64,000 bases of DNA, taken from an uncultured Alphaproteobacteria bacterium. GTDB lineage: Bacteria > Pseudomonadota > Alphaproteobacteria > RF32 > CAG-239. The position numbers were made by a program, and so were the translations under genes. Under the pieces are notes generated by a model. The model ran no database searches and was not told the origin of the DNA. It saw only the letters and a program-made list of their open reading frames with translations. Positions 43,716-53,495 of the stretch are shown in pieces (position 1 is the stretch's first letter; each line of letters starts with the position of its first letter). Location: the NCBI GenBank assembly GCA_934254585.1, contig CAKQLF010000004.1, forward strand, positions 1 through 64,000, written 5' to 3'.

Positions 43716-46010
43716 TCAGCTTAATTGAGTGCGATAAAGTGCGGCATACGCGCCTTTTTTTTGCAGTAACTCTTCGTGCGAACCTTTTTCCACTATTTTT
43801 CCGTCATTTATTACCACAATGCAGTCGGCGTTGCGGACTGTTGATAGTCGGTGGGCAATAACCAATACCGTACGATCTTTCATCAAATTATCAATAGCCT
43901 GCTGTACAACGGCTTCCGATTTATTATCCAGAGCCGATGTTGCTTCGTCTAAAATTAAAATCGGTGCATTTTTGATAAAGGCGCGGGCAATGGCAATACG
44001 CTGTTTTTGTCCGCCCGAAAGCAAAACGCCGCGTTCGCCGATTTGGGTGTCTAAACCATCTTTAAGTGTGCCGATGAACTCATCTAAGCAAGCCGAATGA
44101 ATGGCTTTATTCAGCTGTTCTTCACTCACATTTTGTCTTCCAAACAAGATGTTTTCTCTAATAGTTCCGCCAAATAAAAAATTATCTTGGAAAACAATGG
44201 CAATATTTTCACGCAGGCAATCAATGTCTAAATCTCTGATGTCACAACCATCGAGAGTGATTGCGCCTGATTTTACGTCATAAAAACGCGGTAACAGCGA
44301 AGATATGGTGGTTTTTCCGCCGCCGGAGTTTCCAACCAACGCAATAGTCTGTCCGGATTTTATATCCAAGTTTATATCCTGCAGAACCGGTTTATTTTTA
44401 ACATATTCAAAAACAACGTTTTTGTAGCAAATATTCCCCCTGCAATGTTGCAGGTTTATGGCATTGTCTTTATTGCGGATTTGCGGAATGTTGTTTAGTT
44501 TTTCAAATACGCGTTCCACTGCCATCAATGAAAACAGAACACCGTTATAGTTGTTGCCGATTGATTTTATCGGGTTGTATAACATTACTAACGAGGTGAT
44601 GAATGAGGCAAAATTACCAACGGTTATGTCGTGGTTGACAATTAAATAACTGCCGTACCAAATCACAAAAGCGATACCAAAAGATGAAATAACGTGCATA
44701 ATCGGGGTGATTATACCGATTTTTGTCACCATTTGCACTCCAAGTGAAAATACATTATTTACCGTGTCTACAAATTTGGCTTTGCAAAAATCATACAGAT
44801 TATAGGCGGTAATAATGCGGTTTCCGTTATAAGCTTCGTTATAATGAGTTATCAATGTGGCTATGGCGTTTGCGTCCTTAGAAACAACTGATTTCAGACG
44901 TTTTCGCACTTTGGTAAGCGGTAATAGCGCGCCCAACATCACCACTACAGCCACCACGGCCAACTGCCACGAATTATAAAATAATACGGCAATTAAAGAA
45001 AGTGAAGAAAAGAAACGGGTTGTAAATAGTTTCATATTGCTCAGTAAACCGCTGCAGGCCGCCTCGGCATCATTGTTGAAGCGAAATAAAACATCTCCGG
45101 AATTGCTTTTATCAAAAAAAGAGGCATCACTACGCAAAAGTTTATTGAACAGCAAACGCTTAATATCTAAAGCGATACGATTTCCCACCCAAGTATTCAT
45201 ATAAGTGGCAATATATGTGAAAAGTGCCTGAAACACGCTGAAAAGCACAATCAACAACGGAATATACATTGTCCAACCGGTTTGTTTTTCCACCAAAACC
45301 ACATCCATAAAGGGTTTCAGAGCCCAAGCAATTACCGCGTCCATCATACCTACCGGAATAGTTATAACCACGGCAATTAAAGCTCGAAACCAATAAGGCT
45401 TTACATAAGGAAAAATTAAGGCATAGTTTTTGAAAGTGTAAATTCCCAACAATTTGTCTTTAAGTTTTTGGCGAAAAGAATAAATGGCAAAAATCAAGCC
45501 GACGCAAATTAAATAAAGCAGCATAGTCAAACATAAACTGAGATAATTAACTTGCCGGTGTGCCGGAAAAATTGAACAGTCGCTGCAAATGGTGATTTCG
45601 GCAAGGTCACGCATATTAAAATCGAGAGAGTTTGCGTTGCTATTTAAAATATTCAAGTTTTCGGTGGCTTGTGGCACAATGTGCTTAAAATTTTTCCCTC
45701 CGACAAAAACATCGCTAATATTTAATTGTCCCTGATAGTTAGAAATTTTAAGTTTTAATTTTGCAAGTTCATCTGTTTTCAGAGAAATTGTGTAGAGAGT
45801 CGGGGTGCTTGATAAAACCGGAGAAAAAACAAACTGATTTTGAACATTATCAGTTCTGTCGGTAATGATTTCAAGGGTTGGAGTTCCGCTATTTCCGCTT
45901 AAAAAGAACGAAAGTTTCAGCTCCGGATAAGAATACCAAAAATAAGAGCTGAACAGTAAAACACCAAAAAGGCTCATTATGCAGTACTTCATTAGATTTT
46001 TAAATGTCAT
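43716..46010 (-). CDS. MsbA-like ABC exporter with extra N-terminal periplasmic domain
   Basis: 764-residue half-transporter. Residues about 195-485 form the six-helix ABC exporter domain, and about 510-764 the ATPase, with VGNSGGGKTTISSLLP (Walker A), LLSGGQKQRIAIARAF (signature), ILILDEATSALD (Walker B) and IAHRLSTVR (switch). Lipid A or lipid export is the usual role of the closest group. Unusually, about 190 residues precede the core: a helix (8-27), a strand-rich periplasmic stretch of about 125 residues with a CSDC pair, and a second helix (about 157-178). I do not recognise this domain. The gene is divergent from the DotB-like ATPase gene. Confidence 0.82.
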   Translation of the reverse strand: MTFKNLMKYCIMSLFGVLLFSSYFWYSYPELKLSFFLSGNSGTPTLEIITDRTDNVQNQFVFSPVLSSTPTLYTISLKTDELAKLKLKISNYQGQLNISDVFVGGKNFKHIVPQATENLNILNSNANSLDFNMRDLAEITICSDCSIFPAHRQVNYLSLCLTMLLYLICVGLIFAIYSFRQKLKDKLLGIYTFKNYALIFPYVKPYWFRALIAVVITIPVGMMDAVIAWALKPFMDVVLVEKQTGWTMYIPLLIVLFSVFQALFTYIATYMNTWVGNRIALDIKRLLFNKLLRSDASFFDKSNSGDVLFRFNNDAEAACSGLLSNMKLFTTRFFSSLSLIAVLFYNSWQLAVVAVVVMLGALLPLTKVRKRLKSVVSKDANAIATLITHYNEAYNGNRIITAYNLYDFCKAKFVDTVNNVFSLGVQMVTKIGIITPIMHVISSFGIAFVIWYGSYLIVNHDITVGNFASFITSLVMLYNPIKSIGNNYNGVLFSLMAVERVFEKLNNIPQIRNKDNAINLQHCRGNICYKNVVFEYVKNKPVLQDINLDIKSGQTIALVGNSGGGKTTISSLLPRFYDVKSGAITLDGCDIRDLDIDCLRENIAIVFQDNFLFGGTIRENILFGRQNVSEEQLNKAIHSACLDEFIGTLKDGLDTQIGERGVLLSGGQKQRIAIARAFIKNAPILILDEATSALDNKSEAVVQQAIDNLMKDRTVLVIAHRLSTVRNADCIVVINDGKIVEKGSHEELLQKKGAYAALYRTQLS

Positions 46011-46196
46011 AGCTTATTTATTGTCCAAAAATTTAACACACGCACTATAAATAGAATATTTTTTGTGTTTGAGCAATAAGAATATGCGGAATATATGCAA
46101 TTTCTTAAACTTTTTACGTTAATATCATTAGAACTTGCAGAAAAGCAGATAACTGATAAGATTTTAGGGCTTGAAACGATAAAGGAACAAAATAAA

Positions 46197-47156
46197 ATGA
46201 CCAGAATAAATGACGTGTACCATTCAGATATTTATATCACTCCGGATAAGCTGATGTTTGTTTTGGATCCAAGCACGGAATATGGTTTGGTCGAACTTAA
46301 AGCCGAAGATTTTAATGATTTTTTTCAGCTGCTTGAAAACTCTTATCAAGGCAAGTCAAATTATTCTGTGGTGTATGAAGGATATTTTTTCCGCGTTGAA
46401 AGAACCCAGTCTATGTACGGCATAATGTATTGTATGCGTAAAATGCCGAAGAAAGTTCCTGATTTGTCAACACTCGGCTATCCGCCGGCTCTTACCAAAT
46501 ATTTAATGTCGTTAGGCAATGCGTCAGGGTTGATTTTGTTAGGCGGAGCTACCGGCTCCGGTAAAACCACCACAATTTCAAGCCTGCTCAGAGAATTTTT
46601 AATGCGTAACGGCGGTTTTGCCTATACTATTGAAGATCCGTTTGAAATGCCGTTAGATGGCGAATATTACGCCGGAAACGGCTCTATCGGTTTATGTAAA
46701 CAAACTCAGCCGATTAATGATGATTGGGGTGCTTCATTGCGTTCGGCATTGCGTTCGCGTCCGCGCTATATTTTGGTTGGTGAGATTAGAACTCCCGATG
46801 CGGCCAGTGAATGTCTGCGAGCCGCAACTTCCGGACACTTGGTGCTCTCTACCATTCACGCTAACAATGTGGCCGACGCTATTGATGCACTTGTAAAGCA
46901 CGCTTCCGGTGGAGAAATGAGTGAAGAGTTGGCGTTTGACTTGTTGTCGCGAGGCTTGCTAGGAGTTGTTCACCAACAATTAACGGGTATAGGACAAAAG
47001 AAACCGGTTGTGCAATATGTGTTTACAAATCCGGATACAACAAAAGGTGACCAGACACGGAATATTATAAAAACAGGCAAAATTAATTTGGCCACAACCA
47101 TAGAAATGCAAATGACGCGAATGGCGCAAGACAAACCTTTATTCGATTATATTTAA
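46197..47156 (+). CDS. PilT/DotB-type secretion ATPase
   Basis: Hexameric traffic ATPase of 319 residues. Walker A is GGATGSGKTTTISSLL (about residues 121-136), the Asp box TIEDPFEMPL, Walker B YILVGEIRTPDAASECLRAA, and the His box SGHLVLSTIHANN. The short N-terminal domain resembles that of DotB and IncI TraJ more than PilB/GspE. The start at 46197 has AAGGA upstream; an in-frame ATG at 46095 has none. It faces the R64-like pil genes tail to tail (45-base gap). It would supply retraction or type IVb secretion energy, in addition to PilQ. Confidence 0.82.
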   Translation: MTRINDVYHSDIYITPDKLMFVLDPSTEYGLVELKAEDFNDFFQLLENSYQGKSNYSVVYEGYFFRVERTQSMYGIMYCMRKMPKKVPDLSTLGYPPALTKYLMSLGNASGLILLGGATGSGKTTTISSLLREFLMRNGGFAYTIEDPFEMPLDGEYYAGNGSIGLCKQTQPINDDWGASLRSALRSRPRYILVGEIRTPDAASECLRAATSGHLVLSTIHANNVADAIDALVKHASGGEMSEELAFDLLSRGLLGVVHQQLTGIGQKKPVVQYVFTNPDTTKGDQTRNIIKTGKINLATTIEMQMTRMAQDKPLFDYI

Positions 47157-47201
47157 GCTTTATGTCCTTGGATAGAGCTATACTTTAGCGCGGATATATT
47201 T

Positions 47202-47747
47202 TTATTGAAAAGTCCAGATAATAGCGTTTTCTTGCGGTTGGCAAAAGTTTCTGGCCGAATATTTTTCTATAGGCAAAGAATGTTCTCCGCCCCATGTGAA
47301 TTCAACCTCGTTCTGTTGGTTTATAATTGAAATTTTAACCAACGAGAGTTTGGCATTGCTGTCTAACGGCATTTCACTAAGGCTGACACAGGCCGATTTA
47401 TTCAGATGTTTTACAGATAAGTCGAAAGTTAAATTGCTCGGCAGGCTGAAAGTCCCGTCAATACCTTGTCCGATTTGAAAATCATATTCTTTATATTGCA
47501 ACAAATCACTACGCAACAAGTCATCTTGTTTTGCACTTTCGGTAGAAAGTTTCCAATATCCGGGGCGGTCACGATAATAATTCCGTACTCTGTCGGCTGT
47601 TTTAAAAATTTGCTGCTGCAGATTTTTATAAGGATTATGTAAAAGCACAAAACTAAGTCCGACACAAGAAGCAATTAAAACCGCCAACACAAACACACCG
47701 GATAAGCCGTTTAAGCGGGCTTTTTCAGTGTCAAAGAGCTTAATCAT
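47202..47747 (-). CDS. PilS-like pilin or pseudopilin
   Basis: 181-residue protein placed after pilR, the position of the major pilin gene pilS in plasmid R64. One hydrophobic helix (about residues 16-36, following LNGLSG) is followed by a helical and strand-rich domain with cysteines in NKSACVSL and ARNFCQPQ and an ending IIWTF, a pattern of PilS-type C-termini. The canonical G|xxxxE prepilin site is not evident: no glutamate stands at +5 after a glycine. It may be a minor pseudopilin or an unprocessed membrane protein. The start was set by AGGGAGA six bases upstream. Confidence 0.6.
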   Translation of the reverse strand: MIKLFDTEKARLNGLSGVFVLAVLIASCVGLSFVLLHNPYKNLQQQIFKTADRVRNYYRDRPGYWKLSTESAKQDDLLRSDLLQYKEYDFQIGQGIDGTFSLPSNLTFDLSVKHLNKSACVSLSEMPLDSNAKLSLVKISIINQQNEVEFTWGGEHSLPIEKYSARNFCQPQENAIIWTFQ

Positions 47748-47763
47748 TAGCATTCTCCCTGTT

Positions 47764-48882
47764 TTATTTACCCATAGAACTCGTGATTTGGTCTTGCATA
47801 TCGAAAGTTCCGAACACCGCCCAAGCAATAATACCGGAAACCGCAAGCATCGCCACCATATTCATAATTTCGGCGCGTTGCTCAATAATAAACACAGATT
47901 CTTCCAACCATTCGTTGGCGAGCTTATCCAAAGCCTCTTCAAAGTTATCCAATTCTGAATAAATTTTCAAATCAGAGATAATTGCCTTATCCGGAAATTG
48001 ATGGCCGGCCTTATCGAGGGCTTGACCCAAGTTATCACCGTTTTTAATGTGAAACAAGGCACCATCAATTTTTTCTTTTAGATATTTGTTTGAATCGCGG
48101 CGCAAAGATGTTAAGGCCACGGACACCGGCACACCGCCTTTTACCAAAGCTGACAACGCCAACAGCCAAGTAATACCGGTAAAGATTTTATACAAGGACC
48201 AAGGCGGACAATGGTCGATTCTAACCCTGATTGGGCCGGTCCAGACACCGATTGAAAGATAAATAATCAAAGCTATGGTCGGAAAAATCAAAAACGCCGT
48301 CAGCCAGTTTACTTGAATCCATTCTGATAAGTCAATCAAAGTTTTAGCCGTTCCTGTCCACCGTGTGTTTGGCGCGGCATCCAGCATAGGCGGCACCATA
48401 TACACACCGATGGCGTAAAGAATAAGCACCGACATCATCAACAAAAATGACGGATAGGCCACGGCACTGACAATAGGTCTAATCATACGGGTAGAACCTT
48501 CAGTTACTTTAATCAGGTTAAGCAACGCGCTTTCCAAGTCGGATACGTCACCAACAGACAGCATCAGGCGTTCACGGCTCGGAGCCCAACCTTTCAAGCA
48601 ATCAGAAAACGGATGACCTTCTTGTAAGGCTCGTCCCCAGTTGGCAACAGCTATGGCCATTGGCTCTCCTGGGTGTCTACCTTCTTCGGAAAGGCCGTTA
48701 TATATCATATCCAAAGCATTCATCAAAGAAAATCTGTTACGCAATAAAGCGGCTAATTTTCTATAAACTTTTAAGCGTCCTTTATTTGAAAGAGAGCACA
48801 TAATTTTTGCATATTCAACCAACCATTTGTTGTTGTAACGCATAGCTTTATTAAAGGCACTTTGTTTCTTAGCTTCAGGCAT
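47764..48882 (-). CDS. pilR: PilR/GspF-type inner-membrane platform protein
   Basis: 372-residue GspF-family protein that forms the inner-membrane platform of type IV pili and type II secretion. It has two cytoplasmic T2SSF domains. The first carries LLRNRFSLMNALDMI and GWAPSRERLMLSVGD. The second carries LVKGGVPVSVALTSLRRDSN and GDNLGQALDKAGHQFPD. Three membrane segments lie at about 155-175, 200-225 and 345-365. It follows the PilQ ATPase by nine bases. The layout matches R64 PilR. Confidence 0.88.
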   Translation of the reverse strand: MPEAKKQSAFNKAMRYNNKWLVEYAKIMCSLSNKGRLKVYRKLAALLRNRFSLMNALDMIYNGLSEEGRHPGEPMAIAVANWGRALQEGHPFSDCLKGWAPSRERLMLSVGDVSDLESALLNLIKVTEGSTRMIRPIVSAVAYPSFLLMMSVLILYAIGVYMVPPMLDAAPNTRWTGTAKTLIDLSEWIQVNWLTAFLIFPTIALIIYLSIGVWTGPIRVRIDHCPPWSLYKIFTGITWLLALSALVKGGVPVSVALTSLRRDSNKYLKEKIDGALFHIKNGDNLGQALDKAGHQFPDKAIISDLKIYSELDNFEEALDKLANEWLEESVFIIEQRAEIMNMVAMLAVSGIIAWAVFGTFDMQDQITSSMGK

Positions 48883-48891
48883 TTTTCACTC

Positions 48892-50673
48892 CTAATAAAT
48901 CGGACGCTGATCGAGAAGTCCGCACCAACGTTCAACTTCGTCCAAATCAATATAACCTTTTAACATTCGTTCAATGGCGGCCTCACGCAAAGGACGACCG
49001 TCAAGTTCGCTCACCCAATAGTCAATGGCGTTTTTCGTGTCGCCGTTTACCATCAATTGTAAAAAGTGGGCGTCAGGCACAATTATTTCCGGCACCGACA
49101 TACGACCGATAACTCCTTTATGGTTGCAATATTTGCACCCCGGACCGCGCACATAAGTGTTTTCTATACCATAATCACCCAAAGCGGTTTTCAATCGTCC
49201 AAACGACGGGTCGCTCATACGTTCTTTGATAGAAATTCGGCAATAAGGGCAGATTTTACGAAACAGACGTTGAGAAATCAGGCCTTTCATAATTTCCGGA
49301 TCGCAAAGCATATAAGGTTGTACACCCATATCGCGCAAACGGGTAATAATTGCCGGAGCCGAGTTTGCGTGCAAGGTTGCCCACACACTGTGTCCGGACA
49401 ACGCGCCCTTAAACACCAAACTTGCGGTGGAAAGCGAACGAATCTCACCGACCATCATAACGTCAGGGTCGGAACGTAAGGCCGCAGACAAAGCTTTTGT
49501 AAATTCCTCATTTTTTTGCTCTTCGGTGTTTGCGTTTGTAACCGGCATTTGTCGTGCCCCCGGAATCGGATATTCAGGCGGATCTTCCACGGTAATAACA
49601 TTTATTTCCCCGTTGTGTTCCTGAATCATTTTAATCATATTGCGTTGCAAAGTGGTTGATTTACCTGAACCGGTAGGACCGGCAACAATGTTCAAACCAA
49701 CGGCGGTGGCGCGTAGCCGATAAAACAGATTTAGCTCGCGTTCTCCCAAGCCCAATGACTTCAAATCTCCGTTTCCGTTCGGGTTGTCATCAGCATACAG
49801 CAAACGCATAACCAAATATTGAGAACCGAAAGCGACAGGGTTAAATTGCAAACGAATAGCCAACACATTGTGAGGTAAGGTTAATTTACCGTCTGTTCCG
49901 CGCAAAGGAGTGGAACCCAGTTTTTGCGCGCCTTGAAATTCATTTTGTGCATAGTTTGCGTCGGAAATATCTGCCGAAGCAAAGGCGGCACGCACAAAAG
50001 ATTCGCCCCACTCCTGAGAATATTCCAACTCGCGTTCCATCATACCGTTAACGCGGAATAAAATCAAAGTTGAATCAGCCACAATAACGTGAACGTCGGA
50101 CACTTTTTTGGCTGCTGCACGATTGATAACGCTCAAAAAGTCGATTTGCATCTGATAATCGACCGACTCTTGAGCCGTCATCTTAATTTCGCCGGAACCT
50201 CGGTTTGCATAAGCGTAAATTGCGGATATTTCTTGACTTGAAACATATTTAGGTGTGTGAATCACCAATTTACGACGCTTGGCGATTGAGGTAAAGTTCA
50301 GAACTTGACCATCAAATCGATGGGCTTCATCAATGAGATAGGTACCATCTGAAAACAAAACCAACATACGTCTTGTTTCACTGTTGACGCTTAAATCACC
50401 ATCTTCTGCGGTAAGCACTTTGTTGCCGTTTGCAAACAAGGCTTGTAAAATATTAACTTTGTTACCGGCTTCATCAGATGAATCTTCAATAATATCTGAT
50501 GATTGTTTTTTAATTGGAGGCGGCACCAAGGCGGATTCCAATTTCGAGAGAGCCGGTTTTTCGTCTGTTGGCTGAGTCTGAGGCGTTGAAGGCGCGTTCG
50601 GCTTTAGAACGCCGGCACTCACACGCTCGGCGTTTCCTAAAGTTTGAACTAGTTTTGCGCTTTCATCAGTCAT
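48892..50673 (-). CDS. pilQ: PilQ/GspE-type assembly ATPase
   Basis: 593-residue traffic ATPase that powers pilin polymerisation. A Pro/Ser-rich N-terminus (1-60) leads to an N-terminal domain (about 70-200) and the ATPase. Walker A is AGPTGSGKSTT at about 331-341, the Asp box VEDPPEYPI, Walker B DVMMVGEIRS, and the His box SGHSVWATLHAN. A later cysteine motif (CPYC and CKYC, CxxC pairs) matches the zinc-binding module of GspE proteins. In R64, PilQ plays this role. It lies between the PilP-like gene and pilR with tight spacing. Confidence 0.9.
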   Translation of the reverse strand: MTDESAKLVQTLGNAERVSAGVLKPNAPSTPQTQPTDEKPALSKLESALVPPPIKKQSSDIIEDSSDEAGNKVNILQALFANGNKVLTAEDGDLSVNSETRRMLVLFSDGTYLIDEAHRFDGQVLNFTSIAKRRKLVIHTPKYVSSQEISAIYAYANRGSGEIKMTAQESVDYQMQIDFLSVINRAAAKKVSDVHVIVADSTLILFRVNGMMERELEYSQEWGESFVRAAFASADISDANYAQNEFQGAQKLGSTPLRGTDGKLTLPHNVLAIRLQFNPVAFGSQYLVMRLLYADDNPNGNGDLKSLGLGERELNLFYRLRATAVGLNIVAGPTGSGKSTTLQRNMIKMIQEHNGEINVITVEDPPEYPIPGARQMPVTNANTEEQKNEEFTKALSAALRSDPDVMMVGEIRSLSTASLVFKGALSGHSVWATLHANSAPAIITRLRDMGVQPYMLCDPEIMKGLISQRLFRKICPYCRISIKERMSDPSFGRLKTALGDYGIENTYVRGPGCKYCNHKGVIGRMSVPEIIVPDAHFLQLMVNGDTKNAIDYWVSELDGRPLREAAIERMLKGYIDLDEVERWCGLLDQRPIY

Positions 50674-50675
50674 TT

Positions 50676-52244
50676 TTATTTAACAAACATTCCTTCGCCT
50701 AAAGATGGTATGCCCCCGTTAAAATCATTAGAGCTTGAAGATTTAGAAGTCTTAGCTTTTGGCGCGGCGGCCGGAGCTTTAGCAGCTGTTGTGTCGGTTG
50801 CGGCCGGAGCTGCGCCGGACGTTGTTGCCGGTACAGGTGCACCTCTGACATTGCGAACAACACTGTTATTGTTATTCACCACGCCCTTAGAGGCAACCGG
50901 AGTTTTGTCGGCACCGTTAAACGAACTTTCCGGTTCATATTCGCGAACTGTTCCGCCGGTGTAAAGATAACTCTTAACTCCTTTGTTGTCAAAAGCGACA
51001 TAATTGTCGGTGATAGCGGTAACAACTTCTCCGCCTTTCAGCATAGAACCTTGGTGAATGATAAAGGTTGTTCCGTCTTTGCTGACAATTTTTGCCACAA
51101 TTTCCTTACCCTTACCGGTAATATCCATAATAGCATATTCATCAGACATATCAATAGCATTTTCGTCTATGCCCGCCGCACTTAAATCGGCAAACGGATT
51201 AGCAGAATTACCGCTCCGTAGATTTTTGATGGTATCTTCATTTTCAAGCAACGACTTTTTCAAGCTGTTGATTTGAGATTTATATGAAGCAGACATACGA
51301 TCAAAAGCGGATTTGGCATTTTCGGCTTTTTGCAAAATTGATGCGGATTCACGGCGAAGTGCAGCTATTTTATTTTCAAAATCGTTGATGAGATTTTTGC
51401 GTTCTTCGCGCATTTCTGCTACTTGAGCTTGCAAAGAGGTATTTTTTTCCACCCACTTTTGATTTGTAACCAACATTTCATTCATATAATCATTCAGCAC
51501 TTTGGCTTGACGTGTTTGCTCAAGTTTAATTTCAGCTTCTTTAAGTTTTTCATTTGCGTCAATTTCTTTGAGTTTGCGTTGCATCTCCTCATCTTTCAGA
51601 CGAGCTTCTTCCAATTTTTTATTGTTGGCAAGCTCTTCCTGAGCTTTTAAGCGTTGAGCCCGCAAAGCTTCAATTCGGTTTTTGACTTCTTCACGCTTAT
51701 ATTCAAGGTTTAAGAGCGTTGTTTGTTTTTCAATATCAGCCATTTGGTTAAACAAACTGTTGTCAACTTTAGAAAGAATGGTGTTTCCAAAGCTTTCAAA
51801 AGGAGATTTAGGGGCTTCGGCCACCACATCTTCTTCATTGTTTTGCTGAGTGTTTTCCTCTGTTGTCTGAGGCTGAGCATCGGCAGCAGGCGCATCGGCA
51901 GCAGGTGTATCGGCAGCAGGCGCATCGGCAGCCGTATTATTTTCGGTTGAAACTTCCGGATTTACTTCCGCTGTTGGAGCTGTTTCCGCAGTGGTTTCGG
52001 AATTTTGTTCTGTCTGAAGGTCAGCCGCATTATTTTCGGTGTTTTCATTTTTAACTTCAGCCGAAGTTTCGTCAAGTCCAAACAAATCAGTTTCGGCGTT
52101 GGCATCAGAAGTTTGCGGAGCAGCGGCTTCGGCTTCAGCTTCGGCGGGTGCAGCTTGTGCATAGCAAGATTGGTTTGCCGACAAAAGAGCGGCAAAAGCA
52201 ACAACAATAGCGGCTATGCTTTTATTTTTAAGATTATAGCTCAT
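50676..52244 (-). CDS. PilP-like periplasmic protein with coiled coil
   Basis: 522-residue exported protein. A signal peptide (about 1-30, ending SCYAQAAPA) precedes an Ala/Glu/Pro-rich stretch (about 30-155), a Lys/Glu coiled coil (about 175-340) and a strand-rich domain (about 365-440) around MDITGKGKEIVAKIVSKDG and GGEVVTAITDNYVAFDN. That last part resembles the C-terminal domain of PilP-type pilotins. A low-complexity tail follows. It is three times longer than R64 PilP, whose genomic slot it fills. The start at 52244 (overlapping the pilO stop by 11 bases) is set by the GGAG site six bases before it. Confidence 0.68.
   Translation of the reverse strand: MSYNLKNKSIAAIVVAFAALLSANQSCYAQAAPAEAEAEAAAPQTSDANAETDLFGLDETSAEVKNENTENNAADLQTEQNSETTAETAPTAEVNPEVSTENNTAADAPAADTPAADAPAADAQPQTTEENTQQNNEEDVVAEAPKSPFESFGNTILSKVDNSLFNQMADIEKQTTLLNLEYKREEVKNRIEALRAQRLKAQEELANNKKLEEARLKDEEMQRKLKEIDANEKLKEAEIKLEQTRQAKVLNDYMNEMLVTNQKWVEKNTSLQAQVAEMREERKNLINDFENKIAALRRESASILQKAENAKSAFDRMSASYKSQINSLKKSLLENEDTIKNLRSGNSANPFADLSAAGIDENAIDMSDEYAIMDITGKGKEIVAKIVSKDGTTFIIHQGSMLKGGEVVTAITDNYVAFDNKGVKSYLYTGGTVREYEPESSFNGADKTPVASKGVVNNNNSVVRNVRGAPVPATTSGAAPAATDTTAAKAPAAAPKAKTSKSSSSNDFNGGIPSLGEGMFVK
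51877..51935. repeat. 15-bp tandem repeat in the PilP-like gene
   Basis: About four copies of GCATCGGCAGCAGGC with single-base variants. They encode an Ala-Asp-Ala/Thr-Pro-Ala repeat in the linker of the PilP-like protein. Copy number could vary by slippage without changing the frame. Confidence 0.85.
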
Positions 52245-53478
52245 AAATTTCTCCATCATAAGTCCAAGTGCGGGTGTTGATGTCATATGTTATCTGTTTA
52301 ACAGATAAACCTGAAAATTTCATTAATAATTCAATCCAAACAAGCGGGTCGTTGTTTGAGGAAATCGAAAATCCCATAATATTATAAAGACTTCCGCGCG
52401 GCGATGTCCAACTTGTCGGAGATAATCTGATTTCCGTAGACAGGGTTTGGTTCAAGTCGTTGATAATATTTCGCAAATCTTCAGCATTATATTCCGGCGG
52501 AGAATTTAAGGTTGAGATTTCTCCGATAGGAACGGTGACCATAAAGGTGTTGCCGTCTTCCGAAATGGTGCGAGATGTAAAGTTGACGCCGGAAACGTTT
52601 AAAGCCTGTTCCATCCAAGTAATACGTCCCAAGTCGCGTTTCCAAGACGTTACCAATCCGCCTGAATTGCAGGTAATACCTTCCAATGACCAACCCGGAG
52701 TAACAATTTGTACAACCTTTTTAGTGGCGTCAAAACATTCACGCATAACGTCAATCGGGTTTTCCACCGATTCCCAAGGTTTTGCTTCCGGTGGTTCTGG
52801 AGCCGGTGTTTCAACCTGTTCAACCGGCGCAATAACCGGAGCTTCCGGAGCCGAAAAGAACATACTCTGCAATGTTGAATAGCCGTACCACAAGATAATG
52901 GCAAATCCCACAACAACCACACCCAACATAATGGCGTCGTTGCTAGCGTTGATTTTAGCCAACTTAACCAACAAACCGCGGCCGATTAGAGTAGCTAAAG
53001 CGTCAGGCTTTGTGTCTTCAATTCCCCATTCGGCCGGTGCAAAAAGCATATCCCAGTCCGGAACTGCCAACATAGAAATAAATTGGTCTTTAGCGTCTTT
53101 TTCATTAACAAACAGAGTATCTCCGTCGGATAAGATAACGTCGTTTCTGAAACAGATATACCACCAACCGTTATCAACTTTGAACACACCCAAAAAGGAG
53201 GTGACGTTGCCCAAGGCCGAAACCAAAGCAATTGCCGCAGAAGGCATACCGCTTGCAAATCCTTGAGAAGAGGCGGCTAAACCAAATTGCGAGGATTTTC
53301 CTTTACGCACGGCGTATAAGTCCGCGCCTTCCAAAATGTTTTCGGCAGCGTCTTTTACTTCCGGCAATGGATTATCTTCACTGATTAACGGTTGCCAGAA
53401 CAAGCTGGCAGCATAGGTCACACCGCCTTCGCTAAAGGACGATTTCCAAGCTTTTTCTTCATCAAAATCATCAGCCAC
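52234..53478 (-). CDS. pilO: PilO-like pilin accessory protein
   Basis: 414-residue protein of the R64 PilO (PAP_PilO) type. A cytoplasmic actin-like N-terminal part (about 1-185) with GVTYAASLFWQPL and DNGWWYICFRNDVILSDGDTL, quoted in parts, is followed by a membrane helix (about 191-209) and a periplasmic domain (about 225-414) with a cysteine in GITCNSGG. PilO helps align the inner-membrane complex with the secretin. It lies between the secretin and PilP-like genes, as in R64. Confidence 0.8.
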   Translation of the reverse strand: MADDFDEEKAWKSSFSEGGVTYAASLFWQPLISEDNPLPEVKDAAENILEGADLYAVRKGKSSQFGLAASSQGFASGMPSAAIALVSALGNVTSFLGVFKVDNGWWYICFRNDVILSDGDTLFVNEKDAKDQFISMLAVPDWDMLFAPAEWGIEDTKPDALATLIGRGLLVKLAKINASNDAIMLGVVVVGFAIILWYGYSTLQSMFFSAPEAPVIAPVEQVETPAPEPPEAKPWESVENPIDVMRECFDATKKVVQIVTPGWSLEGITCNSGGLVTSWKRDLGRITWMEQALNVSGVNFTSRTISEDGNTFMVTVPIGEISTLNSPPEYNAEDLRNIINDLNQTLSTEIRLSPTSWTSPRGSLYNIMGFSISSNNDPLVWIELLMKFSGLSVKQITYDINTRTWTYDGEIYEL

Positions 53479-53495
53479 GGGACTACTCCTTAATG

